Part shown: positions 42,762-51,749 of the stretch, in pieces
How the letters are laid out: each line of letters starts with the position of its first letter
How positions within the stretch are numbered: the first letter of the stretch is position 1
Assembly: GCA_017634975.1 (NCBI GenBank)
Contig: JAGBMJ010000057.1
Span: forward strand, 1-55,004
Reading direction: 5' to 3'
DNA from: Lachnospiraceae bacterium
GTDB taxonomy: Bacteria; Bacillota; Clostridia; Lachnospirales; Lachnospiraceae
DNA: 55,004 nt
Position numbers and translations under genes: made by a program
The notes under the pieces: generated by a model
The model's database searches: none
The model's input: the letters and a program-made list of their open reading frames with translations, nothing else
What the model was told of the DNA's origin: nothing

Positions 42762-44183
42762 CTATTGTTTCTCGCAGCGATTCCCGCGAAACAGTCTCGC
42801 TCCGAGGATCAGTATCGTTACGGCCAGCCCCACGCTGATCAGGAGCAGTACGGTACGTACGGGCACCGGGGATACTGCGCTCTGATCATCTCCGTCCGGC
42901 AGTACCGCTCCGCCCTCCGGCACCGGTTCTGTTTCCGTGACTTCCTCTAGCATCACGCTCTCGGATGACTGCAGCGTGATATCATCCGGCTCCCCGGCAA
43001 ATGGTGCCGCTGCCTGCTGTTCTTCCGCAGCATCATGTTCCTGTTCCCATTCCAGGGCCGCCGCACGCATCTCATCCTGATAAGCAAAATGGATCGTCTG
43101 TTTTTCGCTCTCTGTTTTCTGGTCATATCCATTATAGACACGGGCCACAAATTCCGTATCCACTTCCCTGGGCAGGGTCACAGAAAACGTCACACTGTCG
43201 GTATTGACCGTTTTGTACAGCTGGTATCCCGGCCACATTTCAATCCCACTGTACGTTGCGCCGCCATCCAGACTGTAATCGTAATACTGCAGCGCCTCTT
43301 CACTGTCTTCGGCATCGATGCGGAAGGTCACCTCTCCGGTATCTTCATCCTTGGACACGATACTGAGATCACATTTTTCCGGCACAGTACTGTTATTGAG
43401 CGGGTAAATTGCCAGCTCATAGGTATTGACCGGCACCAGCTGCGTCGCACTGTAATCCACGCCGAGTGCGGTACTCTTCAGCCCGTAATACTGCGCCACT
43501 GCTGTCGCATCCGCCACACCAAACGCCCGCATCTTTTCTTCCGTATCCGCAAACTTCAGATCCCTGTCCGTATCCAGATGGCAATGCTCCAGGATCACCG
43601 CAGGAATTCCGAAGGCTGCCGATTCACGGATGATCCCGTAGTAATCACCGCTCTGTCCGATCCTGGATTTGATCCCGCGCAGATGCACGCCCATCGCCCC
43701 CATCTGATCGATCCAGAGCCGTCCGAACTGATACATCGGCGCATTCAGCGGGATCGCCGACGGGATCCAGATCTCCGCCCCGTATACCTCGTGCTCCAGC
43801 GAGGCATTATAATGAATGCTCAGGACCATATCCGCATTCACGCTGTTCGCAAACTGTGCCCGCTCCTTGAGGGACATATCCACATCTTCCGTACGCGTCA
43901 GATACACCTGCACCCCCTCGTACTTGGAGAGTTCTTCATACATTGCCAGTGCCGTCACCATCGTCCGGTATTTTTCAAACGTCGGGGTACTCTCGTCACC
44001 GTTATTCTCTCCCCCGTGTCCGGGATCGATCACCACGACACGTATCCCCACGGTATCGGCGGCCCCGGAAGTTGCAAAAACCTGCCGTGTTCCCGCCCCT
44101 GCCCAGAGCAGCAGCGCCGCAAACAGCAGAGCGGCAAGCCGGCGGATTGGGTTCCCTTTTCTTTTTGCAGATGTATTCTTCAT
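42762..44183 (-). CDS. N-acetylmuramoyl-L-alanine amidase, membrane-anchored
   Basis: This 473-aa protein has an N-terminal signal sequence (LAALLFAALLLWAGAG), an Amidase_3 domain (about 45-235) with the zinc ligands in VIDPGHGG, the following Glu region, MVLSIHYNAS and VILEHCHLD, a beta-sandwich-like domain (about 255-365: YDYSLDGGATYSG), an acidic linker and a C-terminal membrane helix (TVLLLISVGLAVTILILGA). It cuts the bond between MurNAc and the stem peptide while tethered to the membrane. TM anchoring at the C-terminus is uncommon for this class. Confidence 0.9.
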   Translation of the reverse strand: MKNTSAKRKGNPIRRLAALLFAALLLWAGAGTRQVFATSGAADTVGIRVVVIDPGHGGENNGDESTPTFEKYRTMVTALAMYEELSKYEGVQVYLTRTEDVDMSLKERAQFANSVNADMVLSIHYNASLEHEVYGAEIWIPSAIPLNAPMYQFGRLWIDQMGAMGVHLRGIKSRIGQSGDYYGIIRESAAFGIPAVILEHCHLDTDRDLKFADTEEKMRAFGVADATAVAQYYGLKSTALGVDYSATQLVPVNTYELAIYPLNNSTVPEKCDLSIVSKDEDTGEVTFRIDAEDSEEALQYYDYSLDGGATYSGIEMWPGYQLYKTVNTDSVTFSVTLPREVDTEFVARVYNGYDQKTESEKQTIHFAYQDEMRAAALEWEQEHDAAEEQQAAAPFAGEPDDITLQSSESVMLEEVTETEPVPEGGAVLPDGDDQSAVSPVPVRTVLLLISVGLAVTILILGARLFRGNRCEKQ

Positions 44184-44258
44184 TCCTTTATCTGTTCCCT
44201 GCTTCTGATTTACATAACATCGTCATTATAAATCATTTTTCCGGACAAGAAAAGAAGT

Positions 44259-44462
44259 TTATAGAATACCCGCATACTCATAACCCGCATCGGCAATTGC
44301 CGCCCGGATCGCAGCCTCGTCCACCTCTTTCGATGCCGTGATCGTAACCGTGTTCTCCTCGTGGGAGGCCACTGCGCTGTCAATGCCCTCGATCGCTTCC
44401 AGCGCCTTCTTTACATGCGCCTCACAGTGCGCACACATCATTCCGTTTACCTTGATCTTCAT
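44259..44462 (-). other. Internal copZ-like start within copA (possible separate product)
   Basis: The in-frame ATG at 44462 has AAAGGAG (44472-44478) 9 bases upstream. From there a 67-aa protein with HMA fold (KIKVNGMMCAHCEAHVKKAL) would be made, the size of a stand-alone CopZ. Either the fused form alone is made or both forms are. Confidence 0.55.
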
Positions 44463-46808
44463 ACCTTTGTTCTCCTTTCGTGTTATGGTTTCTTTATCGG
44501 ATACTTCCGGGAGCAGATTGCCGCTCACCGCATTCCGTATCGCTTTATCCCCGGATCCATCATAAGGGCGGATCCAGTTGAGACGCAGTGCATTGGATAC
44601 CACGCAGAAACTCGACAGCCCCATGGCAGCTGCCCCGAAGATGGGATTGAGTTCCCAGCCGAATGCTGTCACATAGCAGCCGGCCGCCAGCGGTATTCCC
44701 AATATATTATAGAAGAAAGCCCAAAACAGATTCTGATGGATATTCCGTAACGTACTTCGGGAAATACGGATCGCAGCTGCCACATCACGGATACTGCCCT
44801 TCATCAGCACCACATCCGCAGCATCGATGGCCACATCGGTTCCGGCTCCGATCGCGATCCCCAGGTCTGCCGATGTCAGTGCCGGTGCATCGTTGATCCC
44901 GTCTCCCACCATCGTCACACTGCCTGCTTCCTTCAGTCTGCGGATGACTGCTTCCTTCCCGTCCGGCTTGACCGAAGCCACCACTTCGTCCACACCGCTC
45001 TGCCCGGCGATCGCCTGCGCCGTCACCGGATTGTCCCCGGTCAGCATCACGACATGGATCCCCAGCTGCTTCAGTTCTGCAACAGCCTCTGCCGAATCTT
45101 CTTTGATGACATCCGCTACACCGATCACACCGAGCAGCCGGTCTGACTTTGCAAACAGGACCGGTGTCTTTCCATCCCGCGCCAGACGTTCCACCGTTTG
45201 GGCACTGTTCCCCATCTCTTTGCCGATCACACGGCCGATATATTCTGCATTTCCGCCGCAGATCGGCGTACCATCCAGCTCGGCTCTCAGGCCGTTTCCG
45301 GATACTGCCGCAAAACCGGTCGTTGCTTTCCGTGCGATCTTCCGCTCCCGCGCATACTCTGCGACTGCCCGGGCGATCGGATGCTCGCTCTTAACTTCCA
45401 GTGCATAGGCGGTCGAGAGCAGCTCCTCCTCCGTAACGCCGGGCTGCGGAAGAAGATCCGTCACCCGCATCTCGCCGGTCGTGATCGTTCCGGTTTTGTC
45501 CAGTGCTACGATCTGCGTCCTGCCGGCCTGTTCCAGAGAGGCCGCTGTTTTGAACAGAATACCGTTCTTTGCCGCCACGCCGTTTCCAACCATAATGGCT
45601 ACCGGTGTTGCCAGTCCCAGTGCACATGGGCAGCTGATCACCAATACTGATACCGCTCTGGCCATTGCATAACCGATGCTCTGCCCCGTGAGCAGCCAGA
45701 CGGTAAATGTAAGCAGTGCGATCCCGATGACGACCGGCACAAACACTCCGGATACCTTATCCGCGATCTTTGCGATCGGTGCCTTGGTAGCCGCAGCATC
45801 ACTCACCATACGGATGATCGCAGACAGGGTCGTATCCTCTCCCACTGCAGTCGCCTCACATACCAGATACCCGGACGTATTGATGGTTGCTGCCGATACC
45901 GGATCCCCCGCTTTCTTTTCCACCGGCACACTCTCACCGGTCAGCGCCGATTCGTTCACGGCACTTTCCCCTTCCGAGACGATACCGTCCACAGGGATAT
46001 TGTCCCCCGGTTTTACCAGGAAACGGTCCCCCGTCTTTACTTCTTCCACCGGTACGGTCTGTTCTGCCCCGTCCCGCACGACTACTGCGGTTTTGGGCGA
46101 AAGATCCATCAGGCTCCTGAGCGCATTTGTGGTCTTTCCCTTGGATCCTGCTTCCAGCATTTTTCCGACAGTGATGAGTGTCAGGATCGTTGCCGCCGCT
46201 TCAAAATAGAACTGATCCATATAGTAAAGAACCTGCTTCGTATCGTTCTCCAGAACGGCTCCCGTCATTGCAAACAGAGCAACGACACTGTAGCCAAACG
46301 ATGCTGCCGCCCCCAGTGCCACCAGGGTATCCATATTGGGTGCACGATGCAGCAGGCCCTTAAATCCGTTGATGAAAAATTTCTGATTGATCACCAGGAC
46401 CAGTCCCGACAGCAGCATCTGGTACAGCCCCATCGCCACGTGATTACCGTTCAGGAATCCCGGCAGCGGCCAGTTCCAGAGCATATGTCCCATGGATACA
46501 TATAGAAGCGGCAGCAGAAAGATCAGAGAAGCGATCAGGCGCTTTTTCATTACCGGCGTCTCGGTATCCTTCAGATCCTCCTTCGGGCGCGCCGTCTTCT
46601 CTCCTTTGGTATTTTTGATCTCTGCGCCATATCCGGCTGCCTCTACCGCCGCTACGATCTCTTCCGGACTCGCCGTCCCTTCCACCCCCATAGAATTGGT
46701 GAGCAGGCTGACCGCACAGCTCTCCACCCCCGGCACAGCACGGACCGCCTTTTCCACTCTGGTCTGGCAGGCCGCGCAGCTCATTCCGCTTACTCTGTAT
46801 TGTTCCAT
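44259..46808 (-). CDS. copA: Copper P1B-ATPase CopA fused to C-terminal CopZ-like domain
   Basis: This 849-aa copper exporter has an N-terminal heavy-metal domain (CAAC, 11-14), eight membrane segments, the actuator TGES (290-293), the ion-binding CPC (393-395) in SCPCALGLATP, the phosphorylated Asp437 in DKTGT, the SEHPIA motif and GDGINDAPAL. Residues 783-849 form a second heavy-metal domain with CAHC (792-795) at the C-terminus, where a separate copZ would normally be. The join holds AAAGGAG 9 bases before an in-frame ATG (44460-44462). It lies 68 bases past csoR in one operon. Confidence 0.93.
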   Translation of the reverse strand: MEQYRVSGMSCAACQTRVEKAVRAVPGVESCAVSLLTNSMGVEGTASPEEIVAAVEAAGYGAEIKNTKGEKTARPKEDLKDTETPVMKKRLIASLIFLLPLLYVSMGHMLWNWPLPGFLNGNHVAMGLYQMLLSGLVLVINQKFFINGFKGLLHRAPNMDTLVALGAAASFGYSVVALFAMTGAVLENDTKQVLYYMDQFYFEAAATILTLITVGKMLEAGSKGKTTNALRSLMDLSPKTAVVVRDGAEQTVPVEEVKTGDRFLVKPGDNIPVDGIVSEGESAVNESALTGESVPVEKKAGDPVSAATINTSGYLVCEATAVGEDTTLSAIIRMVSDAAATKAPIAKIADKVSGVFVPVVIGIALLTFTVWLLTGQSIGYAMARAVSVLVISCPCALGLATPVAIMVGNGVAAKNGILFKTAASLEQAGRTQIVALDKTGTITTGEMRVTDLLPQPGVTEEELLSTAYALEVKSEHPIARAVAEYARERKIARKATTGFAAVSGNGLRAELDGTPICGGNAEYIGRVIGKEMGNSAQTVERLARDGKTPVLFAKSDRLLGVIGVADVIKEDSAEAVAELKQLGIHVVMLTGDNPVTAQAIAGQSGVDEVVASVKPDGKEAVIRRLKEAGSVTMVGDGINDAPALTSADLGIAIGAGTDVAIDAADVVLMKGSIRDVAAAIRISRSTLRNIHQNLFWAFFYNILGIPLAAGCYVTAFGWELNPIFGAAAMGLSSFCVVSNALRLNWIRPYDGSGDKAIRNAVSGNLLPEVSDKETITRKENKGMKIKVNGMMCAHCEAHVKKALEAIEGIDSAVASHEENTVTITASKEVDEAAIRAAIADAGYEYAGIL

Positions 46809-46876
46809 CTCGTCTCCTGTTTCGTATCGGTTCCGGATCTCCCTGTATTTCCGGATCGATGCTTTGAATCCTTCCC

Positions 46877-47212
46877 CTACTTCATCATCTTCTGCAATGC
46901 CGTCACCAGTTCATCGATCACGTCATCCTTGCCTTCGCGGATATTTTCAACCACGCAGGTATGCATATGATTGGCAAGCAATGCCTTATTGAAACTATTC
47001 AAGGCACTGTTGATCGCAGAAACCTGTGTCAGGATATCGATACAATAAGCATCGTTTTCCAGCATGCCCTCTACGCCCCGCACCTGTCCCTCGATCCGCT
47101 TTAAGCGGTTCATCAGGTCTTTGTATTCCTTCTCGTCCCGCTTCTTGGTCTTGCCGGAGCAGCAAGGGCAAACTTCCTTTTCTTCTTCCGCCGTTTTGGA
47201 TTTTCCCGCCAT
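46877..47212 (-). CDS. csoR: CsoR-family copper-sensing repressor
   Basis: This 111-aa helical repressor has the CsoR Cu(I) ligands in the order Cys-His-Cys: Cys in DAYCIDIL, then His and Cys in ANHMHTCV, with RIEGQVRGVEGML as the DNA-binding helix. An N-terminal extension with CPCC may add another metal site and is longer than usual. When Cu(I) binds it leaves the operator and frees copA expression. It is the first gene of the operon, with two operators in its promoter. Confidence 0.92.
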   Translation of the reverse strand: MAGKSKTAEEEKEVCPCCSGKTKKRDEKEYKDLMNRLKRIEGQVRGVEGMLENDAYCIDILTQVSAINSALNSFNKALLANHMHTCVVENIREGKDDVIDELVTALQKMMK

Positions 47213-47231
47213 CGTATCTCTCCTCTTCGCT

Positions 47232-47248
47232 ATACCCCATAGGGGTAT
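47232..47248. promoter_or_regulatory. CsoR operator 1
   Basis: ATACCCC-ATA-GGGGTAT is a 17-bp inverted repeat downstream of the promoter, before the csoR ATG. Confidence 0.8.
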
Positions 47249-47262
47249 CCGTTTGTTTTCGT

Positions 47263-47292
47263 ATTATATACCCCCATGGGGTATACTGTCAA
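47263..47292 (-). promoter_or_regulatory. csoR-copA promoter with CsoR operator 2
   Basis: Minus-strand TTGACA (47287-47292), 18-base spacer, TATAAT (47263-47268). The spacer carries the inverted repeat TATACCCC / GGGGTATA (47267-47285). GC-flanked C/G runs of this kind are typical CsoR sites. Confidence 0.88.
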
Positions 47293-47301
47293 TCAAAAAA
47301 A

Positions 47302-47323
47302 GTCAGAGAGATCTCTCTCTGAC
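47302..47323. terminator. Bidirectional terminator
   Basis: GTCAGAGAGA / TCTCTCTGAC with a 2-base centre; followed on the minus strand by TTTTTTTGATT. It ends the coiled-coil gene 9 bases before the csoR -35. Confidence 0.8.
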
Positions 47324-47335
47324 ATATTTTACAAC

Positions 47336-48424
47336 TTATACCTGCACATCGATCGATGGTGCTGCCGGTGCAGATACGAGCGCTCCGCCTCCCGGGCTGC
47401 TCATTGCGGCAGGCGCGGCTCCCACAGGTGTGCTGCTACCGCTCATACCAGGCAGCGTTTTCCCGACTTCCAGCTGATGTTTGATCATCGCTTTCAGATA
47501 ATCCGTATCGGCCTTGACGATCGCCTTGCCCTCTGCTGCCCGGTGTTTTTGTTTGACCTCTTTTAACTCTTCTTCACTCATATGGGGATCCAGAAATTCC
47601 AGGTCTTCCAGCATCTCCATCGCTTCTTCCAGTTCTTTCAGCTGCTCTTCTCCCAGATCCGCCAGCATCTCATTCAGCTCCGAAAGCATTTCATCGGCAT
47701 TTCCGGCACCGCTTTCCCGCAGTTCCTTTGCCGTATCTTCCATAATTTCGCTTCGGTTTTGGAGGATCTCATCTTCCCGCTTGCCCAGCGCTTCCTCTTC
47801 TGCACTGATCAGCGTCCCCTGCAGGCGGTCTGCTGCCTCTTCCGTCTTCTCCTCCGCTTCGTCCCGGCGCTGCGTATGCTCCACCATCTCTTCCAGTTCC
47901 AGATGATTTTTCTTTTTTCGTGCAACCAGTTCCATGCTTTTCGCATGGTTTAAGGCGATCTGAAGTTCCTCCGGATCCCCTTCCTTCGCCGCGATCTTAC
48001 GCCGAATCTCCAGCGTCTTTCGTTTCGCCGCCAGAAAGGCCTGTCCTGCGCTGACCGAAGTCTTTGCCCGCTGTATCTTATTGGATACCTCTTTGTAATT
48101 ATAATTGACCGGCTTTTCGACCTTTTCTTCTTTTTCTTCTTCGGTGGCCAGAGATTGCTCGATCAGGCTTTTCGGTTCTGTCTCCCCTGTTTTCTGCCCG
48201 GCGCTTCGATGCAGTTCCCGCACCTTCTGCCGCATCTCCCGATAATCTCGAATGCTCTGATTCTTGGTTTCCAAAGCCGTAGCCGCGGTGGGCAGAGTCG
48301 TTTTTTCTGCAGTGGTCGCTTTCGCCAGCTGCAGCCCCTTCCCATTCCGTACGGAACCGGTATTCTTATTTTTCCATGATGAATTGATCTGCGGATACGC
48401 AAATATTCCGGATATACCAGACAT
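47336..48424 (-). CDS. Coiled-coil hypothetical protein
   Basis: This 362-aa soluble protein is dominated by Glu/Lys/Arg-rich helices (about 105-300) predicted as coiled coil, with a short N-terminus (SGISGIFAYPQIN) and a low-complexity Ala/Pro/Gly C-terminus. Helix-rich proteins that start SGISG occur in Lachnospiraceae; I know no function. No signal peptide is seen. It lies between the copper operon and an immunity-like gene group. Confidence 0.6.
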   Translation of the reverse strand: MSGISGIFAYPQINSSWKNKNTGSVRNGKGLQLAKATTAEKTTLPTAATALETKNQSIRDYREMRQKVRELHRSAGQKTGETEPKSLIEQSLATEEEKEEKVEKPVNYNYKEVSNKIQRAKTSVSAGQAFLAAKRKTLEIRRKIAAKEGDPEELQIALNHAKSMELVARKKKNHLELEEMVEHTQRRDEAEEKTEEAADRLQGTLISAEEEALGKREDEILQNRSEIMEDTAKELRESGAGNADEMLSELNEMLADLGEEQLKELEEAMEMLEDLEFLDPHMSEEELKEVKQKHRAAEGKAIVKADTDYLKAMIKHQLEVGKTLPGMSGSSTPVGAAPAAMSSPGGGALVSAPAAPSIDVQV

Positions 48425-48538
48425 AACCGATCACCTCCATGTAATCGCCGTCACTGAAATCCTTTTCAGTATATACTTCAAAGATATTATCGGCAGCATG
48501 CCCCGCTTTCTTACCCCCCAAAAATCTACACTCTTTTG

Positions 48539-48727
48539 CTATAGAACACAAAGTCTTTTTCGCGTTAGGACTATCGAAAAATAGCCTTCCCCATCCGCAT
48601 ATATTTCCCTTCCATCGATCGAGGTTTCTATTCTAAAACCTTCCTCCGTTTCAGATGCATAAAGCTCTATATTCTTTTGCTTCTCCCTATCTTCCAGGCG
48701 AACCGCGACGCATTGATATTTATCCAT
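48539..48727 (-). CDS. Small hypothetical protein, possibly truncated
   Basis: This 62-aa protein begins with GGGAAGTGTT before ATG and MDKYQCVAVRLEDREKQKNIELYASE, a strand pattern that looks like an immunity-type beta fold. It stops abruptly in TRKRLCVL. It starts 16 bases after the SUKH-LRR gene and may be the broken end of a longer immunity gene. Open frames further downstream do not extend it convincingly. Confidence 0.4.
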   Translation of the reverse strand: MDKYQCVAVRLEDREKQKNIELYASETEEGFRIETSIDGREIYADGEGYFSIVLTRKRLCVL

Positions 48728-48742
48728 AACACTTCCCTACTC

Positions 48743-50221
48743 TCATTTCATCTCCGTAAGCATCTGACATATCCTCCGGTTATTGTACTGCTCGGCGAGT
48801 TTGATCAGCTCCTTTAATCTGTTTTTGGCAGAGAATTCGCTGTGGCTTGCGAGGTATACAAGATTTTCCGCACAATCGTTTTCAATAAAATATGTCGCCA
48901 TTTTCTTGTATTTTTTCGTGATGTATGCAAGTGCCTCACTGTTGCCATTTTCACGGTACATTCCGATGATCATCGGATACTTAACCTCTTCATCAACGGA
49001 ATCATCCAGTCTCCTGTTGTTCAGCGCCCAGAGCGCCATCGACATAACATAATTGTTGTTTATCTTAAGCTCAACGGCATCAACGCGTCCCTCCCAACGA
49101 AACTTCGTGATCCGATCACTATCATGAAAGGCACTTCGCTCAACGCAGGTAACCGTGTCCGAGATAAAGACAGACCTGAGCTCTTCGCAATGTGCAAAAG
49201 CACTCGAATTGATGCTCTCTACACTGCGTGGTATCACGATTTCGGTAAGTCCGTTACAGTATTCATAACAATTCTTGCTTATCTCCCGGATACCTTCCGG
49301 TATACAGATCTCGTCCAGAGCATAGCACTCGTAAAAGCATTCGTCGCCAAAAGTCGTGACGCCGGCAGGTATTGTGAAATCCTTAAGGCTCATACACATG
49401 AAAAACATTCTTTCGGGAAACCCGGTAATGTTCCCCGGCAGCCTTACACTGTGAAGTGCTGTACAATATTCAAAGGCACGGCTGCCGATCCCGGTAACGC
49501 TGTCAGGAATATAAACCTCTCTCACTCCCAGACCGGAAAAAGCGCCTTCGCCTATGGTCGTTACCCCCTCGGGAACTCTGACCGTGTTTACAAGTTTTGA
49601 TACCTTGCACTTTTTCAGCACACCGTCTTCGATCTCAAAGCGAATGCCACCCGGAAGTTGTCTGAGTTCCAGCTCCTCTTTGACTTTTTTCTGAATATAG
49701 GTGACTGACACGGGATCACGCCCTATCCCTTCGCACGAATGTTCAATATACCATCCAAAGTCCGATGCATAACGATAAGACGCCAGCAGGATATTTTCCC
49801 GGTTCAAAGGAAAGCTTTGCAGTTTTTCGTCCACCCACATAGTGATCGTATCGCCGTCATTGACAAGCTCAACCGGGATATGATAGACGGGATGATAAAC
49901 ATCCTCCAGATCCACACAGATCGCATCACCGTTTATATAGGACGCAACACAGAAAAATCCATACGGAAGCACCGTACAGGCAGGCACCGCATCTGTATTT
50001 TCTTTGATCATCCACTCGGCACCTAAAAACTGTATATTGCCGAGAAGCACGCGCTCATTTCTGCTCATGCCGAGCATTCGGAAATATGCCAGCATTTCAT
50101 CGGTGAGCCTGCCTCCGGCCAACGCATTCAACTGCTCCACCACATCCTCTGCCGCATCCGGGAATGTTGATTCCTCACTTAATATCTCCTTCAGTTTCGC
50201 CAATTTCTCATCAAATCGCAT
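48743..50221 (-). CDS. SUKH-like domain fused to BspA-type leucine-rich repeats
   Basis: This 492-aa protein has an N-terminal region (about 1-155) resembling SMI1/KNR4 (SUKH) folds (LPYGFFCVASYINGDAICVDL, VYHPVYHIPVEL), a central LRR_5 array of the BspA type (about 200-370; repeats such as VTTIGEGAFSGLGVREVYIPDSV and GSRAFEYCTALHSVRLP), and an ankyrin-like C-terminus (about 400-492). No signal peptide is seen, unlike most BspA proteins. SUKH proteins are often immunity proteins for polymorphic toxins; that role here is inference. Confidence 0.75.
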   Translation of the reverse strand: MRFDEKLAKLKEILSEESTFPDAAEDVVEQLNALAGGRLTDEMLAYFRMLGMSRNERVLLGNIQFLGAEWMIKENTDAVPACTVLPYGFFCVASYINGDAICVDLEDVYHPVYHIPVELVNDGDTITMWVDEKLQSFPLNRENILLASYRYASDFGWYIEHSCEGIGRDPVSVTYIQKKVKEELELRQLPGGIRFEIEDGVLKKCKVSKLVNTVRVPEGVTTIGEGAFSGLGVREVYIPDSVTGIGSRAFEYCTALHSVRLPGNITGFPERMFFMCMSLKDFTIPAGVTTFGDECFYECYALDEICIPEGIREISKNCYEYCNGLTEIVIPRSVESINSSAFAHCEELRSVFISDTVTCVERSAFHDSDRITKFRWEGRVDAVELKINNNYVMSMALWALNNRRLDDSVDEEVKYPMIIGMYRENGNSEALAYITKKYKKMATYFIENDCAENLVYLASHSEFSAKNRLKELIKLAEQYNNRRICQMLTEMK

Positions 50222-50256
50222 AGATCAATTTCTCCGTAAGTCTTTTGTTATTTTTC

Positions 50257-51648
50257 CTAATCGTTAAAGAGATCTTCCAGTCCAAGTAAGATAGCTCCCT
50301 CTTCTGCCGCATGCCTGATCACTGAGTCTTCATACCCGGACTTGCTGACAAAATACATGTGCTTCTCCTCAATGTGCGGAAATGCCAACATTGCTTCCTT
50401 CAGGTCCTCATACTCTTTGTGAGGCATTTTCGAATTCCTGAACTTGCATTCCACAAACATCCCCTTCTTCCCGGTTTTATCTATCATAAGAATATCAACA
50501 TCATCCTCGGCCTTAATGCAGGGATTGTTCCCCCACCACTTTCCGATCCTATACGGAACAAAAGGCAATTGTCCCTTCTTAGCCTGTCGGATAAAATATT
50601 CCTGACAGATTCCCTCAAATGCATCACCCATATAATCGGAAATACCGCTCATGATCTCTTCTGACGCAACATCTGCCCCCAGCATTTCGTAATATGCATT
50701 GTTTGTAAATTCATATCGAAACCAAAACCGAAAGAAGTTGTCCGTCAACCTGTAGATTCCCTTGCGGCTTCCCGCCTCTTCCCCACACGGAACAGTTTTC
50801 TCAATGAGTCGCATCGTTTGGAGAACTACAAGATATTTTGACACTTTGCTTTTTTCCTCATGCAGATAATCCGATATTTCCGACACCTTATTTCGTCCGT
50901 TGGCAATGGCGCTCAGAATGCTATTATACACATTAGGCTCCCGAAGCTCCGCCTTTAACAGATTGGACGGTTCCTCGTTCAGATAAGCCCCCTTACGAAT
51001 GATTGCCTTCGCTATGTTTTCCTCTATCGACATCTGATCATCGAACGCCTCCAGATACCTGGGAACTCCGCCCAAAATTCCATAGGCGATCAGTTTCTGC
51101 GTTGGTGAGTATTTCGGAAAAAAAAGGCTGCTCTCATAATAATCAAAGGGCCGCACTTCCATACTTGATGTCTGCCTGTCATGTAGCGGACTCTTATTTC
51201 CCATTATGTCAGATTCCATAAAACTTACTGATGATCCGCAAAGTATCAGAAAAATATTTTTATTATTTTTCCACAAATGGTCTATTGCATGCTGTAGTAT
51301 GGATTTTATAGTCGGATTCTCTTCTGCAATAAACGGAAACTCATCAATGATCAGCACCATCCTTGTTTCTACTTTCCGGTTCACATATTCAAATGCATCT
51401 TTCCAACCTTCAAATGAAGAAATGTATGCACCGTCAAGTCCGATCTGCACCATTTGAGAAAAGTCTTGAAGATTCAACGAATCGTTTTTCTCCTGCGCAG
51501 GAAAAAAAATGGCATTTTTCTCCTTTGCAAATTCCTGCAAAAGCGTGGTTTTTCCAACCCTGCGCCTGCCATACATAACAAGGTATTCAAACTTATTACT
51601 GTCATATAGCGAATTCAATATACTTAACTCACTTTTTCGTCCAATCAT
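50257..51648 (-). CDS. AAA ATPase with DUF234 domain
   Basis: This 463-aa protein has Walker A (YGRRRVGKTTLLQEF, near residue 25), Walker B (MVLIIDEFPFI), a winged-helix middle part (GRNKVSEISDYLHEEKSKVSKYL) and a C-terminal DUF234 domain with a nuclease-like core (VDILMIDKTGKKGMFVECKF). The family is widespread in archaea and anaerobes, with no settled role. The start is the ATG after GGGGCGAAA; the 46-codon upstream extension crosses the promoter and is rejected. The promoter carries a nested inverted repeat. Confidence 0.85.
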   Translation of the reverse strand: MIGRKSELSILNSLYDSNKFEYLVMYGRRRVGKTTLLQEFAKEKNAIFFPAQEKNDSLNLQDFSQMVQIGLDGAYISSFEGWKDAFEYVNRKVETRMVLIIDEFPFIAEENPTIKSILQHAIDHLWKNNKNIFLILCGSSVSFMESDIMGNKSPLHDRQTSSMEVRPFDYYESSLFFPKYSPTQKLIAYGILGGVPRYLEAFDDQMSIEENIAKAIIRKGAYLNEEPSNLLKAELREPNVYNSILSAIANGRNKVSEISDYLHEEKSKVSKYLVVLQTMRLIEKTVPCGEEAGSRKGIYRLTDNFFRFWFRYEFTNNAYYEMLGADVASEEIMSGISDYMGDAFEGICQEYFIRQAKKGQLPFVPYRIGKWWGNNPCIKAEDDVDILMIDKTGKKGMFVECKFRNSKMPHKEYEDLKEAMLAFPHIEEKHMYFVSKSGYEDSVIRHAAEEGAILLGLEDLFND

Positions 51649-51663
51649 TTTCGCCCCTCGCCT

Positions 51664-51723
51664 TATACTACTCATAAGTAGACTACTTGTAAGTAGTATA
51701 GTATCATTTTTATGAAAAGTCAA
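51664..51723 (-). promoter_or_regulatory. Promoter and nested inverted repeats of the DUF234 ATPase gene
   Basis: TTGACT (51718-51723), 17-base spacer, TATACT (51695-51700) on the minus strand. TATACTACT (51664-51672) and AGTAGTATA (51692-51700) are inverted copies, and AGTAG-A-CTACT lies between them. The outer arm overlaps the -10, so a dimeric repressor, perhaps the ATPase's own winged-helix part, could act here. Confidence 0.7.
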
Positions 51724-51749
51724 TGTATAACCCGATTGGTTCGTCATCC

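Noticed and set aside
48366-48551. 61-codon minus-strand frame overlapping the coiled-coil gene start
   Set aside because: It reads into the start of the downstream gene in another frame and has no clear start; possibly the decayed end of the small gene at 48.6 kb, but not supportable.
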